Of a stretch of 64,000 bases of DNA, positions 8,962 through 17,096 are shown piece by piece. Position 1 is the first letter of the stretch, and every line of letters begins with the position of its first letter. The notes beneath the pieces were generated by a model, which had not been told where the DNA came from, searched no databases, and saw nothing but the letters and a program-made list of their open reading frames with translations. The DNA is from Kitasatospora acidiphila. Its GTDB lineage: Bacteria > Actinomycetota > Actinomycetes > Streptomycetales > Streptomycetaceae. Where the stretch lies: contig NZ_VIGB01000003.1 of NCBI RefSeq assembly GCF_006636205.1, positions 1,674,001 to 1,738,000 of the forward strand, read 5' to 3'. The translations under genes and the position numbers were made by a program.

Positions 8962-9888
8962 TCACCGTCGATAGCCTCGGCCCGGCTCGCGGTCCTCGGC
9001 CTCGTCATAGGTGAGGAACCAGCCCTCGGGGTGGGTCACGTCCAGCAGGTGTTCCAGGCGGGCGGAGCTGTCCTCGTCCTGCTCCTGGTCCTGGCCGGCC
9101 ATGTCGTAGACCCCGAGCAGCTCGTCGATGCACCCCTCCCAGTCGTAGTCGTAGAGGTCGGCGGGCAGCACGCCCATCAGGTCGGCCACCGCCTGCGGCT
9201 GGGAGGAGAGCAGTCCCCGGGCGTCGGCCAGGGCCAGCCGCAGCGCCAACTCCTCCCCGGGGCAGCGGGGCAGCGGCCACTCGCCGAGCCCGAGGTCCTC
9301 GGCCAGGTCGTCGAAGGCCCGGGCCATCGCCCGCCGCCAGGACCGGTGCATCCGCCAACTCACCTGCGGCAGCCGGGCGAACACCGCCCAGTCCTGCTCC
9401 TCGCCGTCGAGCACCGGCTCGTCGCCGTGCTCGTCGAGGTCGTCGTAGGCGGCATCGCCCAGCGCCAGCAGCTGGGTGTGCAGCAGGCAGGCGGTGCGCG
9501 GGGTGAGGGTCCAGTCGCCGGACCCGTCGTCCTCGCCGTCCAGCGGGAAGAGCTCGGCGAAGTCGGGCGCGAAGTCCTCGGTGGCGCTCAGCTCCAGGGT
9601 GCCGCCGAGCGCCTCGATGCCGGGCACCGCACCGATCAGCCGGTCCGGGTGCAGCAGTGCGCCCAGCGCGGCGTGCGGATCCTCCTGCACCTCGCGCAGC
9701 AGCTCCATGCGCTGGGTCGCGGCGTCGATCCCGGTGAACTCCAGCTCCTCCACCGCCGCCATCGCCGCAGCCCGCAGCGCCGGCCAGTCGGTCACCCGGA
9801 TCCCGAGCACCACGGTCGCCTCGACCTCCAACGCACCCGGATTGTCCGTTGCGCCCGACCCCTGCGGATGATCACTACGCTCGCCCAT
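8962..9888 (-). CDS. acidic protein of unknown function
   Basis: 308 residues, not recognised. It has no signal peptide and no membrane segment. It is strongly acidic (long runs of Asp/Glu around 'AYDDLDEHGDEPVLDGEEQD' and again in the last 70 residues), with a central 'SWRMHRSWRRAMARAFDDLA' helix. The sequence ends in a basic RGYRR tail. The start MGERSDHPQ (9888) is preferred to a longer form 12 codons upstream because the longer form begins in the promoter gap. It lies 65 bases upstream of the PTH-like gene on the same strand, so co-transcription is possible. Confidence 0.65.
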   Translation of the reverse strand: MGERSDHPQGSGATDNPGALEVEATVVLGIRVTDWPALRAAAMAAVEELEFTGIDAATQRMELLREVQEDPHAALGALLHPDRLIGAVPGIEALGGTLELSATEDFAPDFAELFPLDGEDDGSGDWTLTPRTACLLHTQLLALGDAAYDDLDEHGDEPVLDGEEQDWAVFARLPQVSWRMHRSWRRAMARAFDDLAEDLGLGEWPLPRCPGEELALRLALADARGLLSSQPQAVADLMGVLPADLYDYDWEGCIDELLGVYDMAGQDQEQDEDSSARLEHLLDVTHPEGWFLTYDEAEDREPGRGYRR

Positions 9889-10020
9889 GCGACAAGGTTG
9901 ACAAGAAGTGGCAGCCGTGTCCATCGGCTAAGCCGAACCCGGCCCCTTGGATCCGGATGTGTCCGGGATCAAGGGCCTTACCTGGGCATTTGCGTGCCCG
10001 CTCAAGTGCGGCCGGCCCCG

Positions 10021-10060
10021 GGCCGCCGGGTGCCGCCGGGTGCCGCCGGGTGCCGCCGGA
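10021..10060. repeat. 10-bp tandem repeat, 4 copies
   Basis: Four head-to-tail copies of about GCCGCCGGGT, once per DNA turn, in the divergent promoter gap between the acidic protein gene (start 9888) and the YbjQ gene (start 10114). No open frame of note crosses it. Function unknown. Confidence 0.7.
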
Positions 10061-10113
10061 GCTTTCCGGCGCGTTTGCCTGTGTTCGGGCGGATCCCGGC
10101 GCAGGATGACGGG

Positions 10114-10485
10114 ATGACGAATCTCGAAGACTACGGCGGCGGCGCTCCGGCCGACTCGGATGTGCTCGTGGTGACCACGAATGACGTGCCGGGGTTCCGG
10201 GTGGACCGGGTGATCGGGGAGGTGTTCGGGCTCACCGTGCGCAGTCGGCATCTGGGAACCCAGATCGGTGCCTCGTTCAAGTCGATGCTGGGCGGGGAGC
10301 TGAAGGGCCTGACCAAAACGCTCGTGGAGAGTCGCAACCAGGCCATGGAGCGCCTGGTGGAACAGGTGCGGGCGCGCGGCGGGAACGCCGTGCTGGCGAT
10401 GCGTTTCGATGTCACCGAGGCCGCCGACCTGGGGACCGAGATCTGCGCCTACGGCACGGCGGTGGTGATCAGCCCGGTGTCCTGA
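10114..10485 (+). CDS. YbjQ family (heavy-metal-binding domain) protein
   Basis: 123 residues covering the whole YbjQ/UPF0145 fold: 'VVTTNDVPGFRVDRVIGEVFG', the central 'KGLTKTLVESRNQAMERLVEQ' helix and the ending 'GNAVLAMRFDV...EICAYGTAV'. Family members form pentameric rings; a metal-binding role has been proposed but function is unsettled. The ATG at 10114 gives the usual N-terminus. It is a single gene. Confidence 0.9.
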   Translation: MTNLEDYGGGAPADSDVLVVTTNDVPGFRVDRVIGEVFGLTVRSRHLGTQIGASFKSMLGGELKGLTKTLVESRNQAMERLVEQVRARGGNAVLAMRFDVTEAADLGTEICAYGTAVVISPVS

Positions 10486-10531
10486 ACCGGCGGCGCGGAA
10501 CAAGCGGTCGCACCCGTGATGTCTCAACGGC

Positions 10532-10851
10532 GTGACTGTTGATCCTGCAACCAATGTCGACGTGGTCGTGATCGGCGCGGGACAGGCCGGGCTGTCGGCC
10601 GCCTACCGGTGGACGCGATCATCTGGGCCACCGGGTTCCGCCCCGAGGTCGGCCACCTGGCGCCGCCGGGCCTGCGCGAGCCGGGCGGTGGGATCCGGAT
10701 GAGCGGGACGCAGGCGGCCGCCGATCCCCGGGTTCACCTGGTGGGCTACGGCCCGTCGGCGAGCACCATCGGCGCCAACCGGGCGGGGCGGGCAGCGGTC
10801 AACGGGATCGTCCGGCTGCTGGGGGCGCCCGAGCCGGCGCTGCTGCCCTGA
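10532..10851 (+). pseudogene. flavin-dependent monooxygenase/oxidoreductase with internal deletion
   Basis: The first 25 codons (GTG 10532) read ...NVDVVVIGAGQAGLSAAYR, the FAD-binding Rossmann start of a CzcO-like flavoprotein. At about 10605-10609 the frame changes and the sequence jumps directly to VDAIIWATGFRPEVGHLAPP...GYGPSASTIGANRAGR, the C-terminal end of the same family (second dinucleotide-binding strand and last helix). About 230-270 residues that normally separate these parts, including the NADPH site, are missing, and the two pieces are out of frame. The deletion is therefore real and not a base-calling slip. Confidence 0.8.
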
Positions 10852-10985
10852 GCGTACGGGAACGACGGAAACGTGCGGGAACTTTGCCCTCGCGTCCAGC
10901 CCCTTGAGACCGTCGTCCCGTCCGGCCGTACCGGCGGAACCATCCGCCAACGCCTTTGCCGGGTACCGACATTCGGGAGAGTCTC

Positions 10986-11357
10986 ATGCTGTCTCGCCGT
11001 ACGTCCCTGCGCACCGCCGTCGCCGTCCTCGGCGCGGGCGCCGCGCTCGCCCTGTCCATGTCCTCGCCGGCCTTCGCCGCCAACGAGGGCGACCACTGGC
11101 TCAACACCGCGAACTGCACCGCCGACCAGAAGATCGAGCTGCACCTGTACAGCGGCGTGTACCACGACGCCCAGGCCATCGACCCGACCCGCACCAACGG
11201 CAACTGCGAGTTCATCCTCTGGGACAACCAGCACGCGGTCTACGACTCCTTCAGCGGTGCGCAGTCCCCGTGGTTCTACGACGGCCCGGGTCACAGCATC
11301 CAGGCGTCCGTGATCGACCACAGCTCCGGCCAGACCGCCTGGGGCGTCGTCAACTGA
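10986..11357 (+). CDS. small secreted protein of unknown function
   Basis: 123 residues with a clear Sec/Tat-type signal: basic MLSRRTSLR, hydrophobic core, cleavage after SPAFA at about 35. The mature part (about 88 residues) has two Cys (NCTADQ and GNCEF) that could pair, and is rich in His, Asn and aromatic residues (YSGVYHDAQAID, 'WFYDGPGHSIQ'). No known domain is recognised. The ATG at 10986 has GGAGAG 8 bases upstream. It is a single gene, converging on paaE. Confidence 0.8.
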   Translation: MLSRRTSLRTAVAVLGAGAALALSMSSPAFAANEGDHWLNTANCTADQKIELHLYSGVYHDAQAIDPTRTNGNCEFILWDNQHAVYDSFSGAQSPWFYDGPGHSIQASVIDHSSGQTAWGVVN

Positions 11358-11441
11358 TCCCGGGCCGGGTCGGGGAGACGCGCGCAGCCGGCGCACGCCT
11401 CCCCGGTCCACCGGCCGCGAGGAGCCCGACTCCCCTGCCGG

Positions 11442-12512
11442 TCAGGCGTCGTAGTCCACCGTCACCTGGTCCGAGACCGGGCGCGCCTGGCAGGTCAGCA
11501 CATAACCGGCCGCCAACTCCTTCTCCTCCAGGGCGAAGTTGCGCCGCATCTCCACCTCGCCGTCGGTGACCAGGGCGCGGCAGGTGCCGCAGACCCCGCC
11601 CTTGCAGGCGAACGGCAGGTCGGGGCGGGAGTGCTGGGCACCGTCCAGCACCGAGCGGTCGCGCGGCAGCCGCAGCACGCTGCGCCGGCCGTCCAGCACC
11701 AGGGTGACCTCGCTGGTCTCGCCCTCCGCCACCGCCTCCTCGACCGGCCGCAGGGCGACCGGCTCGTCCTCGGCGTGGAACAGCTCCTGGTGCACCGCCG
11801 TGGCGGGCACGCCCGACTCGGCGAGCAGCGTGCGGACTTCGGCGACCATGCCGAACGGCCCGCAGAGCCACCAGTGGCCGACCGCCTCGACCTCGACCAG
11901 TGCGGTGAGCAGCGCCCGCACCCGCTCGGTGTCCAGCCGACCGCTGAGCAGTTCGGCGTCCCGCGCCTCCCGGGAGAGCACGTGGAGCAGCTCGAACCGG
12001 TCCAGGTAGCGGTCCTTGAGGTCGGCGAGCTCGTCGGCGAACATCACCGTGTCGCTGCGCCGGTTGCCGTAGAGCAGGGTGACGGTCGACTCGGGGTGGG
12101 CGGCCAGCACGGTGGCGGCGATGGAGAGCATCGGGGTGATCCCGGAGCCGGCCGCGATCAGCACATGGTGGGCCGGCGCCGACAGGTCCGCGGTGAACAG
12201 CCCACTGGGCGGCAGCACTTCGAGCACGTCGCCGACAACTGCCTTGCGCACCAGCTGCCCGGAGAAGAGCCCGCCCGGCACCTCGCGCACCCCGATCCGC
12301 AGCGGCCCGCCGACCGGCGAGCAGATGGAGTACGAGCGCCGTTCGTCCGCCCCGTCGACCAGCTGGCGCAGGGTCAGCGACTGGCCGGCCAGGAACGCGT
12401 AGTCCTCGGTCAGCTCCTGGGGCACCTCGAAGGTGACGGCCACCGCGTCGTCGCAGAGGCGCTCCAGGGCGGCGATCCGCAGGGGGTGGAACTGCGCGCG
12501 GCGGGTCGCCAT
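11442..12512 (-). CDS. paaE: 1,2-phenylacetyl-CoA epoxidase reductase subunit PaaE
   Basis: 356-residue electron-transfer subunit of the epoxidase. Domains in order: FAD-binding ferredoxin-reductase barrel (about 1-105; RRSYSICSP is the flavin motif), NAD(P)-binding domain (about 110-230; 'LIAAGSGITPMLSI') and a plant-type 2Fe-2S ferredoxin (about 265-356) with CKGGVCGTC and a fourth Cys in VLTCQA. It passes electrons from NADPH to the PaaA di-iron site. ATG 12512 overlaps the paaD stop by one base and has GGAGA upstream. It is the last gene of the paa operon. A weak inverted repeat in the 84-base gap to the upstream convergent gene may end transcription. Confidence 0.93.
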   Translation of the reverse strand: MATRRAQFHPLRIAALERLCDDAVAVTFEVPQELTEDYAFLAGQSLTLRQLVDGADERRSYSICSPVGGPLRIGVREVPGGLFSGQLVRKAVVGDVLEVLPPSGLFTADLSAPAHHVLIAAGSGITPMLSIAATVLAAHPESTVTLLYGNRRSDTVMFADELADLKDRYLDRFELLHVLSREARDAELLSGRLDTERVRALLTALVEVEAVGHWWLCGPFGMVAEVRTLLAESGVPATAVHQELFHAEDEPVALRPVEEAVAEGETSEVTLVLDGRRSVLRLPRDRSVLDGAQHSRPDLPFACKGGVCGTCRALVTDGEVEMRRNFALEEKELAAGYVLTCQARPVSDQVTVDYDA

Positions 12513-13018
12513 CAGATCTCCTTCATACGTTCGAACGGTTCCCGGCAGGCCCGGCAGCGCCAGAGCGCCTTGCAGGCGGTGGAACCGAACCGGGACAGCT
12601 CCTCGGTGTCGGACGAGTCGCAGTGCGGGCAGTGCACCAGGCGGCGGGTGGGCCCCAGCTGGAGCAGCCCGCGCGGCCCGGCCGACCCCGTCGCTCCGGG
12701 CGGCGCGATCCCGGCCGCAGCCAGCTTGGCCCGACCGGCCTCGGTGATCATGTCGGTGCTCCACGGCGGGTCCAGCCGCAGCCGGACGTCGGCCCCGGTG
12801 AACCCGGCGGCGCGCAGCCGGTGCGCCACATCGGCGGCCATCTCGGCGATCGCCGGGCAGCCGGAGTAGGTCGGGGTCAGCCAGACCGTCACGGCGGTGC
12901 CCTCCTGCTCGACCCCGGCGAGCACGCCCAGCTCGGCCAGCGTGAGCATCGGCAGCTCGGGGTCGGGCACCGCACCGGCGATCTCGGCGGCGTCCCGGAC
13001 GGGCAGCGCGGTCACCAT
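12512..13018 (-). CDS. paaD: phenylacetate degradation protein PaaD
   Basis: 168 residues. An N-terminal MIP18/DUF59 domain ('VPDPELPMLTLAELGVL' and 'TPTYSGCPAI') is followed by a C-terminal zinc ribbon with CPHC and CRAC pairs. PaaD is needed to mature the epoxidase, by analogy with Fe-S assembly factors of this fold. ATG 13018 lies inside the end of paaC (7-base overlap) and the stop overlaps paaE, so translation is coupled. Confidence 0.92.
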   Translation of the reverse strand: MVTALPVRDAAEIAGAVPDPELPMLTLAELGVLAGVEQEGTAVTVWLTPTYSGCPAIAEMAADVAHRLRAAGFTGADVRLRLDPPWSTDMITEAGRAKLAAAGIAPPGATGSAGPRGLLQLGPTRRLVHCPHCDSSDTEELSRFGSTACKALWRCRACREPFERMKEI

Positions 13019-13890
13019 GTCGCCCCCGGGTGTTCGCGGGCCACCACCTGCAGCTCGGCCAGCAGCAGGCCCAGTGCCTCGGTGTGCACGCCCTCGCGGC
13101 CGGCCCGCCCGCCGACCCGGGCCAGCGGCGGGGCCTGCGGCACGGTCAGGGTGGCCCGCTCGATCAGCGCGGTCAGCTCGGCGAGCACCGGCTCGCGCAG
13201 CCGGGCCGGGTCCAGCCCGAGCCGCAGCTCCGCCTCGTGCGCCGTGAACAGCTCGTCGAGCAGCGGCCAGACGGCGTCCAGCCCGGCCTGCATGCGCTGC
13301 GCGGAGTACGCGGTGCCGTCGCCGAGCCGCAGCAGCCAGCCGGCGGCGTACTCCTGGTGGTAGGCGAGCTCCTTGGCGCCGCGGGCGGCGACGGCGCGCA
13401 GCACCTCGTCGGGGGCCTGCTCGGCGAGCTCGGTGTAGAGGGCCAGCCGGGCGGTGGCGAAGAGCAGCAGGCGGGCGATCGAGTGGGCGAAGTCGCCGTT
13501 CTCGACCTCCACCAGGCGGACGTTGCGGAACTCGTGGTCGCCGCGCCAGTAGGCGAAGTCGTCCTCGGTGCGGCCGCTGCCGTCGGCCTGGCCGGCCCGG
13601 GTGAGCAGCATCCGGGCCTGGCCGAGCAGGTCGAGGCCGAGGTTGGCCAGGGCCACCTCCTCCTCCAGCTCGGGGGCGTGGGTGCACCACTCGATCAGCC
13701 GCTGGGCGAGCACCAGGGCGTCGTCACCGAGCATCAGGCAGTAGCGCGAGAGGTCGGCTCCGTCGACGTCCGGTGCCAGCGAGGTGTCGACGCCGAGCAG
13801 CGGATCGGTGAAGCCGGTGCCGTACGCCCAGCGGGCCTCGGCCTCGTGGTCGCCCTGGGCGAGGGTCAGGTAGACGTGATCGTCCGTCAT
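13012..13890 (-). CDS. paaC: 1,2-phenylacetyl-CoA epoxidase structural subunit PaaC
   Basis: 292-residue ferritin-like helical subunit that pairs with PaaA. Typical features: 'YCLMLGDDALVLAQRLIEWC', 'LGLDLLGQARMLLTRAG' and 'KELAYHQEYAAGWLLRLGDG'. PaaC keeps the di-iron fold but lacks a working metal site in this family and stabilises the PaaAC core. ATG 13890 follows paaB by 11 bases. Confidence 0.93.
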   Translation of the reverse strand: MTDDHVYLTLAQGDHEAEARWAYGTGFTDPLLGVDTSLAPDVDGADLSRYCLMLGDDALVLAQRLIEWCTHAPELEEEVALANLGLDLLGQARMLLTRAGQADGSGRTEDDFAYWRGDHEFRNVRLVEVENGDFAHSIARLLLFATARLALYTELAEQAPDEVLRAVAARGAKELAYHQEYAAGWLLRLGDGTAYSAQRMQAGLDAVWPLLDELFTAHEAELRLGLDPARLREPVLAELTALIERATLTVPQAPPLARVGGRAGREGVHTEALGLLLAELQVVAREHPGATW

Positions 13891-13901
13891 GTCGGTCCCT
13901 G

Positions 13902-14189
13902 TCAGATGTGCGGGACATCCTCGGGGATGTCGTAGAAGGTCGGGTGGCGGTAGACCTTGTCACCGCTGGGCTCGAAGAACGGGTCGCGCTCGTCCGGGGT
14001 GGAGGCGGTGATGGCGTTGGAGGGCACCACCCAGAGGCTGACGCCCTCGTTGCGCCGGGTGTAGAGGTCGCGGGCGGCCAGCAGCGCCTTGCGGTCGTCG
14101 GGTGCGTGCAGCGAGCCGACGTGCACGTGGTTGAGGCCGCGCCGGGGGCGCACGAACACCTCGTAGAGCGGCCAGGACGTGTCAGACAT
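13902..14189 (-). CDS. paaB: 1,2-phenylacetyl-CoA epoxidase subunit PaaB
   Basis: 95 residues, the normal PaaB length. The opening ([20 protein letters not shown]) and the ending '[11 protein letters not shown]' are characteristic. PaaB bridges PaaAC dimers and is required for epoxidase activity. ATG 14189 overlaps the end of paaA by 8 bases. Confidence 0.94.
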   Translation of the reverse strand: MSDTSWPLYEVFVRPRRGLNHVHVGSLHAPDDRKALLAARDLYTRRNEGVSLWVVPSNAITASTPDERDPFFEPSGDKVYRHPTFYDIPEDVPHI

Positions 14190-15150
14190 CGTGCTCCCGT
14201 TCCTTCTGCTTGCGCGCGTACTCGGCGGCGGCCTCGCGGACCCAGGCGCCGTTCTCGTGGGCGGCCTTGCGGACCGACACCCGCTGCTCGTTGCAGGGCC
14301 CGTTGCCCTTGATCACCTGCTGGAGCTCGGTCCAGTCGGGCTCGCCGAAGTCCCAGCCGCCGCGCTCCTCGTTCCAGCGCAGCTCGGGGTCGGGCAGGGT
14401 GACGCCCAGGTGCTCGGCCTGCGGCACGGTCATGTCGACGAACCGCTGGCGCAGCTCGTCGTTGGTGTGCCGCTTGATCCGCCAGGCCATCGACCGGGCG
14501 GTGTTGGGCGAGTCGCCGTCGGAGGGGCCGAACATCATCAGCGACGGCCACCACCAGCGGTCCACCGCGTCCTGCACCATCCGGCGCTGGGCCTCGGTGC
14601 CGCGCATCAGGGTCATCAGCAGCTCGTAGCCCTGGCGCTGGTGGAAGGACTCCTCCTTGCAGATCCGCACCATGGCCCGCGCGTACGGACCGTAGCTGCA
14701 GCGGCAGAGCGGGACCTGGTTGCAGATCGCCGCGCCGTCCACCAGCCAGCCGATCACGCCGACGTCGGCGTAGTTCAGCGTGGGGTAGTTGAAGATCGAG
14801 GAGTACTTCTGGCGCCCGCTGATCAAGCGCTCGGTCAGGTCTCCGCGGTCCACGCCCAGCGTCTCGGCGGCGGCGTAGAGGTAGAGCCCGTGACCGGCCT
14901 CGTCCTGGGCCTTGGCGAGCAGGATCGCCTTGCGGCGCAGCGAGGGGGCCCGGGTGAGCCAGTTGCCCTCGGGCTGCATGCCGATGATCTCGGAGTGCGC
15001 GTGCTGGGCGATCTGCCGGATCAGGGTGGCCCGGTAGGCCTCGGGCATCCAGTCGCGCGGCTCGATCCGCTGCTCAGCGGCGACCACCGCCTCGAAGCGC
15101 TCGGCCAGCTCAGGCGCCTCCGCGGGCACTTCTGTCTGCACCGGTACCAT
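14182..15150 (-). CDS. paaA: 1,2-phenylacetyl-CoA epoxidase catalytic subunit PaaA
   Basis: 322-residue di-iron oxygenase subunit that epoxidises phenylacetyl-CoA in the aerobic phenylacetate pathway. Iron ligands are visible in two ExxH motifs: '[14 protein letters not shown]' and '[15 protein letters not shown]'. ATG 15150 has GGAGGAG 5 bases upstream. It is the first gene of paaABCDE, with every junction overlapping or under 12 bases. Other pathway genes (paaK ligase, paaG, paaZ, thiolase) are not in the window, so the rest of the pathway must be elsewhere. The promoter carries a PaaR-like operator. Confidence 0.95.
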   Translation of the reverse strand: MVPVQTEVPAEAPELAERFEAVVAAEQRIEPRDWMPEAYRATLIRQIAQHAHSEIIGMQPEGNWLTRAPSLRRKAILLAKAQDEAGHGLYLYAAAETLGVDRGDLTERLISGRQKYSSIFNYPTLNYADVGVIGWLVDGAAICNQVPLCRCSYGPYARAMVRICKEESFHQRQGYELLMTLMRGTEAQRRMVQDAVDRWWWPSLMMFGPSDGDSPNTARSMAWRIKRHTNDELRQRFVDMTVPQAEHLGVTLPDPELRWNEERGGWDFGEPDWTELQQVIKGNGPCNEQRVSVRKAAHENGAWVREAAAEYARKQKEREHDV

Positions 15151-15164
15151 CACCACTCCTCCCG

Positions 15165-15182
15165 ACTGACCATTCGGTCGGT
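15165..15182 (-). promoter_or_regulatory. PaaR-like (TetR-family) operator in the paa promoter
   Basis: Imperfect dyad ACTGACCATTCGGTCGGT, i.e. AC-x-GACC-N4-GGTC-x-GT, lying between the promoter and the paaA ribosome site. It resembles operators of TetR-type PaaR repressors, which release DNA with phenylacetyl-CoA. No paaR gene is adjacent, so the regulator must be encoded elsewhere. Confidence 0.55.
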
Positions 15183-15187
15183 TCCAT

Positions 15188-15215
15188 TCTGTAGCGAACC
15201 ACGTACCGATGACAA
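15188..15215 (-). promoter_or_regulatory. probable paaA promoter
   Basis: Minus-strand TTGTCA (15215-15210) and TACAGA (15193-15188) separated by 16 bases, followed at once by the operator-like dyad. The start of transcription would fall within the operator, a repressible arrangement. Confidence 0.4.
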
Positions 15216-15287
15216 GGACAATCGGAGACGAAACGGGGGCGGGCTTGGCGCCCGCCCCCATTCGTTCCTGCTGGTGGCCCGCAGCGG

Positions 15288-16577
15288 CTATCTCCGCCGG
15301 CCCACCAGCCCGGGCAGCGGCGCCGCGAGCAGGCCCGCGAGCAGCGCGAGCCGCGGGGCCAACTGGTCGAGCCTGATCCGCTCGTCCCTGGCGTGCGCGC
15401 CGGCACCGACCGCGCCGAGGCCGTCCAGGGTGGGCAGGCCGCGCGCGCCCGCCAGGTTGGTGTCGCCGGCCCCGCCCGCCGGGGCACCGCCCAGCTGCTG
15501 GCCGAAGGTCGCGGCCAGCCGCCGCACGTGCTGCAGCAACTGGTTGTCCTCGTGCCGCTCCGGCCAGGCCGGACGGCTGGAGAGCACCTCGGTGGTGACC
15601 AGGGCGCCGCTGCGGTGCGCCGTCAGGTGGGCCAGCGTGTCCAGCGTGCTGGCCTGCGCCTCCGGCGTCGAGAAGCGCAGCCCGAGCTCGGCCTCCGCCT
15701 GGCCGGCCACCACGTTCGCCCGGGTCCCCCCACGGATCCGGCCGGTGTTCAGTTCGGTGCCCGGCTGGTGGCCCAGCTGGTCGCGGATCTCGACCAACTG
15801 GTCGACCAGCTCGTCGACGGCCGAGGTGCCGTCCTCGGCGTGGTTGCCGGCGTGCGCCTCGTGCCCGGTGACCATCAGCCGCACCCGGGTCGAGCCCCGG
15901 CGCGCGGTCTTCAGGCTGCCGTCGTCGTGGGGCGGCTCCAGGCCCAGCACGGCGGCGGCGCCCCGCAGCTGCCGCTCCACCACCCGTCGGCCGTCCGGGC
16001 TGCCGACCTCCTCGTCCGCGGTGATCACCATCCGCACCGGGCGGTGCGGGCGCATCCCGAGGTCGCCGAGCAGCGCGAAGGCGCCCTCCAGCAGGGCCAG
16101 TCCGGCCTTCATGTCGAGCACGCCGGGCCCGCTCAGCAGGCCGTCGTGCTCCTGCACCGGCCAGTCGGCCAGGGTGCCGGCCGGCCAGACGGTGTCGTGG
16201 TGGCCGACGAACAGCAGGTGCGGCAGGTCCTCGTGCTGACCCGGCCACTCCAGCAGCAGGTGGTCGCCGGCCGGCCCCGGCTCGCGGCGGACCGTGGCGC
16301 CGGTGGCCCGGTATCCGGTCGCGAGCTCCTCGGCCAGCTGGTTGAGTCGCTCGGCATCCCCGCTCGGTGACTCGATCTCGGCCAGCGTGGTGAGGCGGCG
16401 GCGGACCGCGCCGGTCAGGGTGCGGGCCCTTGCGGTGAGGGTGCCCGGCAGGCCGGGCAGTGCCTCGGCCCTGGGGAGTGGGTCACCACCCGGCTCCGCG
16501 GGCGCGGCGGGCGTCGCCGGGGTGTCCCCGGTCAGCGCCTGCGGGCCGGGCAGCTGGCTGGCGGTGTTGGCGCTCAC
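15288..16577 (-). CDS. M20 family metallopeptidase/amidohydrolase
   Basis: 429-residue cytosolic di-zinc hydrolase. Metal ligands are visible in order: VGHHDTVWP (HxD), GVLDMKAG (Asp), TADEEVGS (Glu-Glu, the first being the base) and the late GAGAHARDE (His). The lid/dimerisation domain begins near '[23 protein letters not shown]'. The family includes carboxypeptidase G2/ArgE types; the substrate is unknown. The GTG start (16577) has GGAGG 8 bases upstream. The frame stays open upstream and reads plausibly (DQPFHHTTHGAAAYRFAEY), so a longer N-terminus is not excluded. It is divergent from paaA across a 105-base gap at the far end and is transcribed on the same strand as paa. Confidence 0.85.
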   Translation of the reverse strand: MSANTASQLPGPQALTGDTPATPAAPAEPGGDPLPRAEALPGLPGTLTARARTLTGAVRRRLTTLAEIESPSGDAERLNQLAEELATGYRATGATVRREPGPAGDHLLLEWPGQHEDLPHLLFVGHHDTVWPAGTLADWPVQEHDGLLSGPGVLDMKAGLALLEGAFALLGDLGMRPHRPVRMVITADEEVGSPDGRRVVERQLRGAAAVLGLEPPHDDGSLKTARRGSTRVRLMVTGHEAHAGNHAEDGTSAVDELVDQLVEIRDQLGHQPGTELNTGRIRGGTRANVVAGQAEAELGLRFSTPEAQASTLDTLAHLTAHRSGALVTTEVLSSRPAWPERHEDNQLLQHVRRLAATFGQQLGGAPAGGAGDTNLAGARGLPTLDGLGAVGAGAHARDERIRLDQLAPRLALLAGLLAAPLPGLVGRRR

Positions 16578-16663
16578 CGGGCACCTCCGCGACAGCCGCG
16601 CGTACTCGGCGAACCGATACGCGGCAGCACCGTGCGTGGTGTGGTGGAACGGCTGGTCGACAT
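16574..16663 (-). CDS. possible short upstream ORF (29 aa) coupled to the M20 gene
   Basis: ATG 16663 is preceded by a strong GAGGAGG. The frame ends in TGA overlapping the GTG of the M20 gene (GTGA), the hallmark of coupled translation. The product is basic and Ser/Thr-rich (starts MSTSRSTTPRTVLPR, ends GCRGGAR). It might be a leader peptide, or the ribosome site may really serve a longer M20 protein. No family is recognised. Confidence 0.3.
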   Translation of the reverse strand: MSTSRSTTPRTVLPRIGSPSTRGCRGGAR

Positions 16664-17016
16664 TGCGTCCTCCTCGCTCGATCCGGCGGCCCCGGCTCGA
16701 CCGGGACCCCCGTGGGCAGCGCCTCCAGGCGGCGGCGCGGGTTGTCACCGTGGCCGGGGAAGCCGAAGCGAGCCTAGAAGAACGCACTGGTCCCAGGCGA
16801 GGTGCCCCTGCCCGGCGCACGGACGCCACGGCCGCGCCGTCCCGTGCCGCGGCGTGCGGCAGCCGGTCGGCCGACCCCGGATCCGGCCGGTGAGCACCTG
16901 ATCACGCCCACTCCTCCACGATGGACCTCGCGGCCCGCTTCGGCCCGACGAAGCGCGAACGGACCGCCGATCCATGCCGGATGGGTGACAGTCGAACGCA
17001 TCCGGGCAGCACGCGG
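16664..17016. other. non-coding gap upstream of the M20 gene and downstream of the GH59 gene
   Basis: About 350 bases with no convincing gene on either strand. It presumably contains the M20 promoter; no clear -35/-10 pair stands out. Confidence 0.5.
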
Positions 17017-17053
17017 CGCGGCCGCGGTACGGAACACCCGTACCGCGGCCGCG
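17017..17053 (-). terminator. strong hairpin terminator after the GH59 gene
   Basis: Perfect 16-bp stem CGCGGCCGCGGTACGG (17017-17032) and its complement (17038-17053) with a 5-base loop, 44 bases beyond the GH59 stop. It has no T tract. Confidence 0.75.
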
Positions 17054-17096
17054 TGCGGAGCCGGCTGGGACCCGACAGCCCGTCAGGCCCGGAGCG

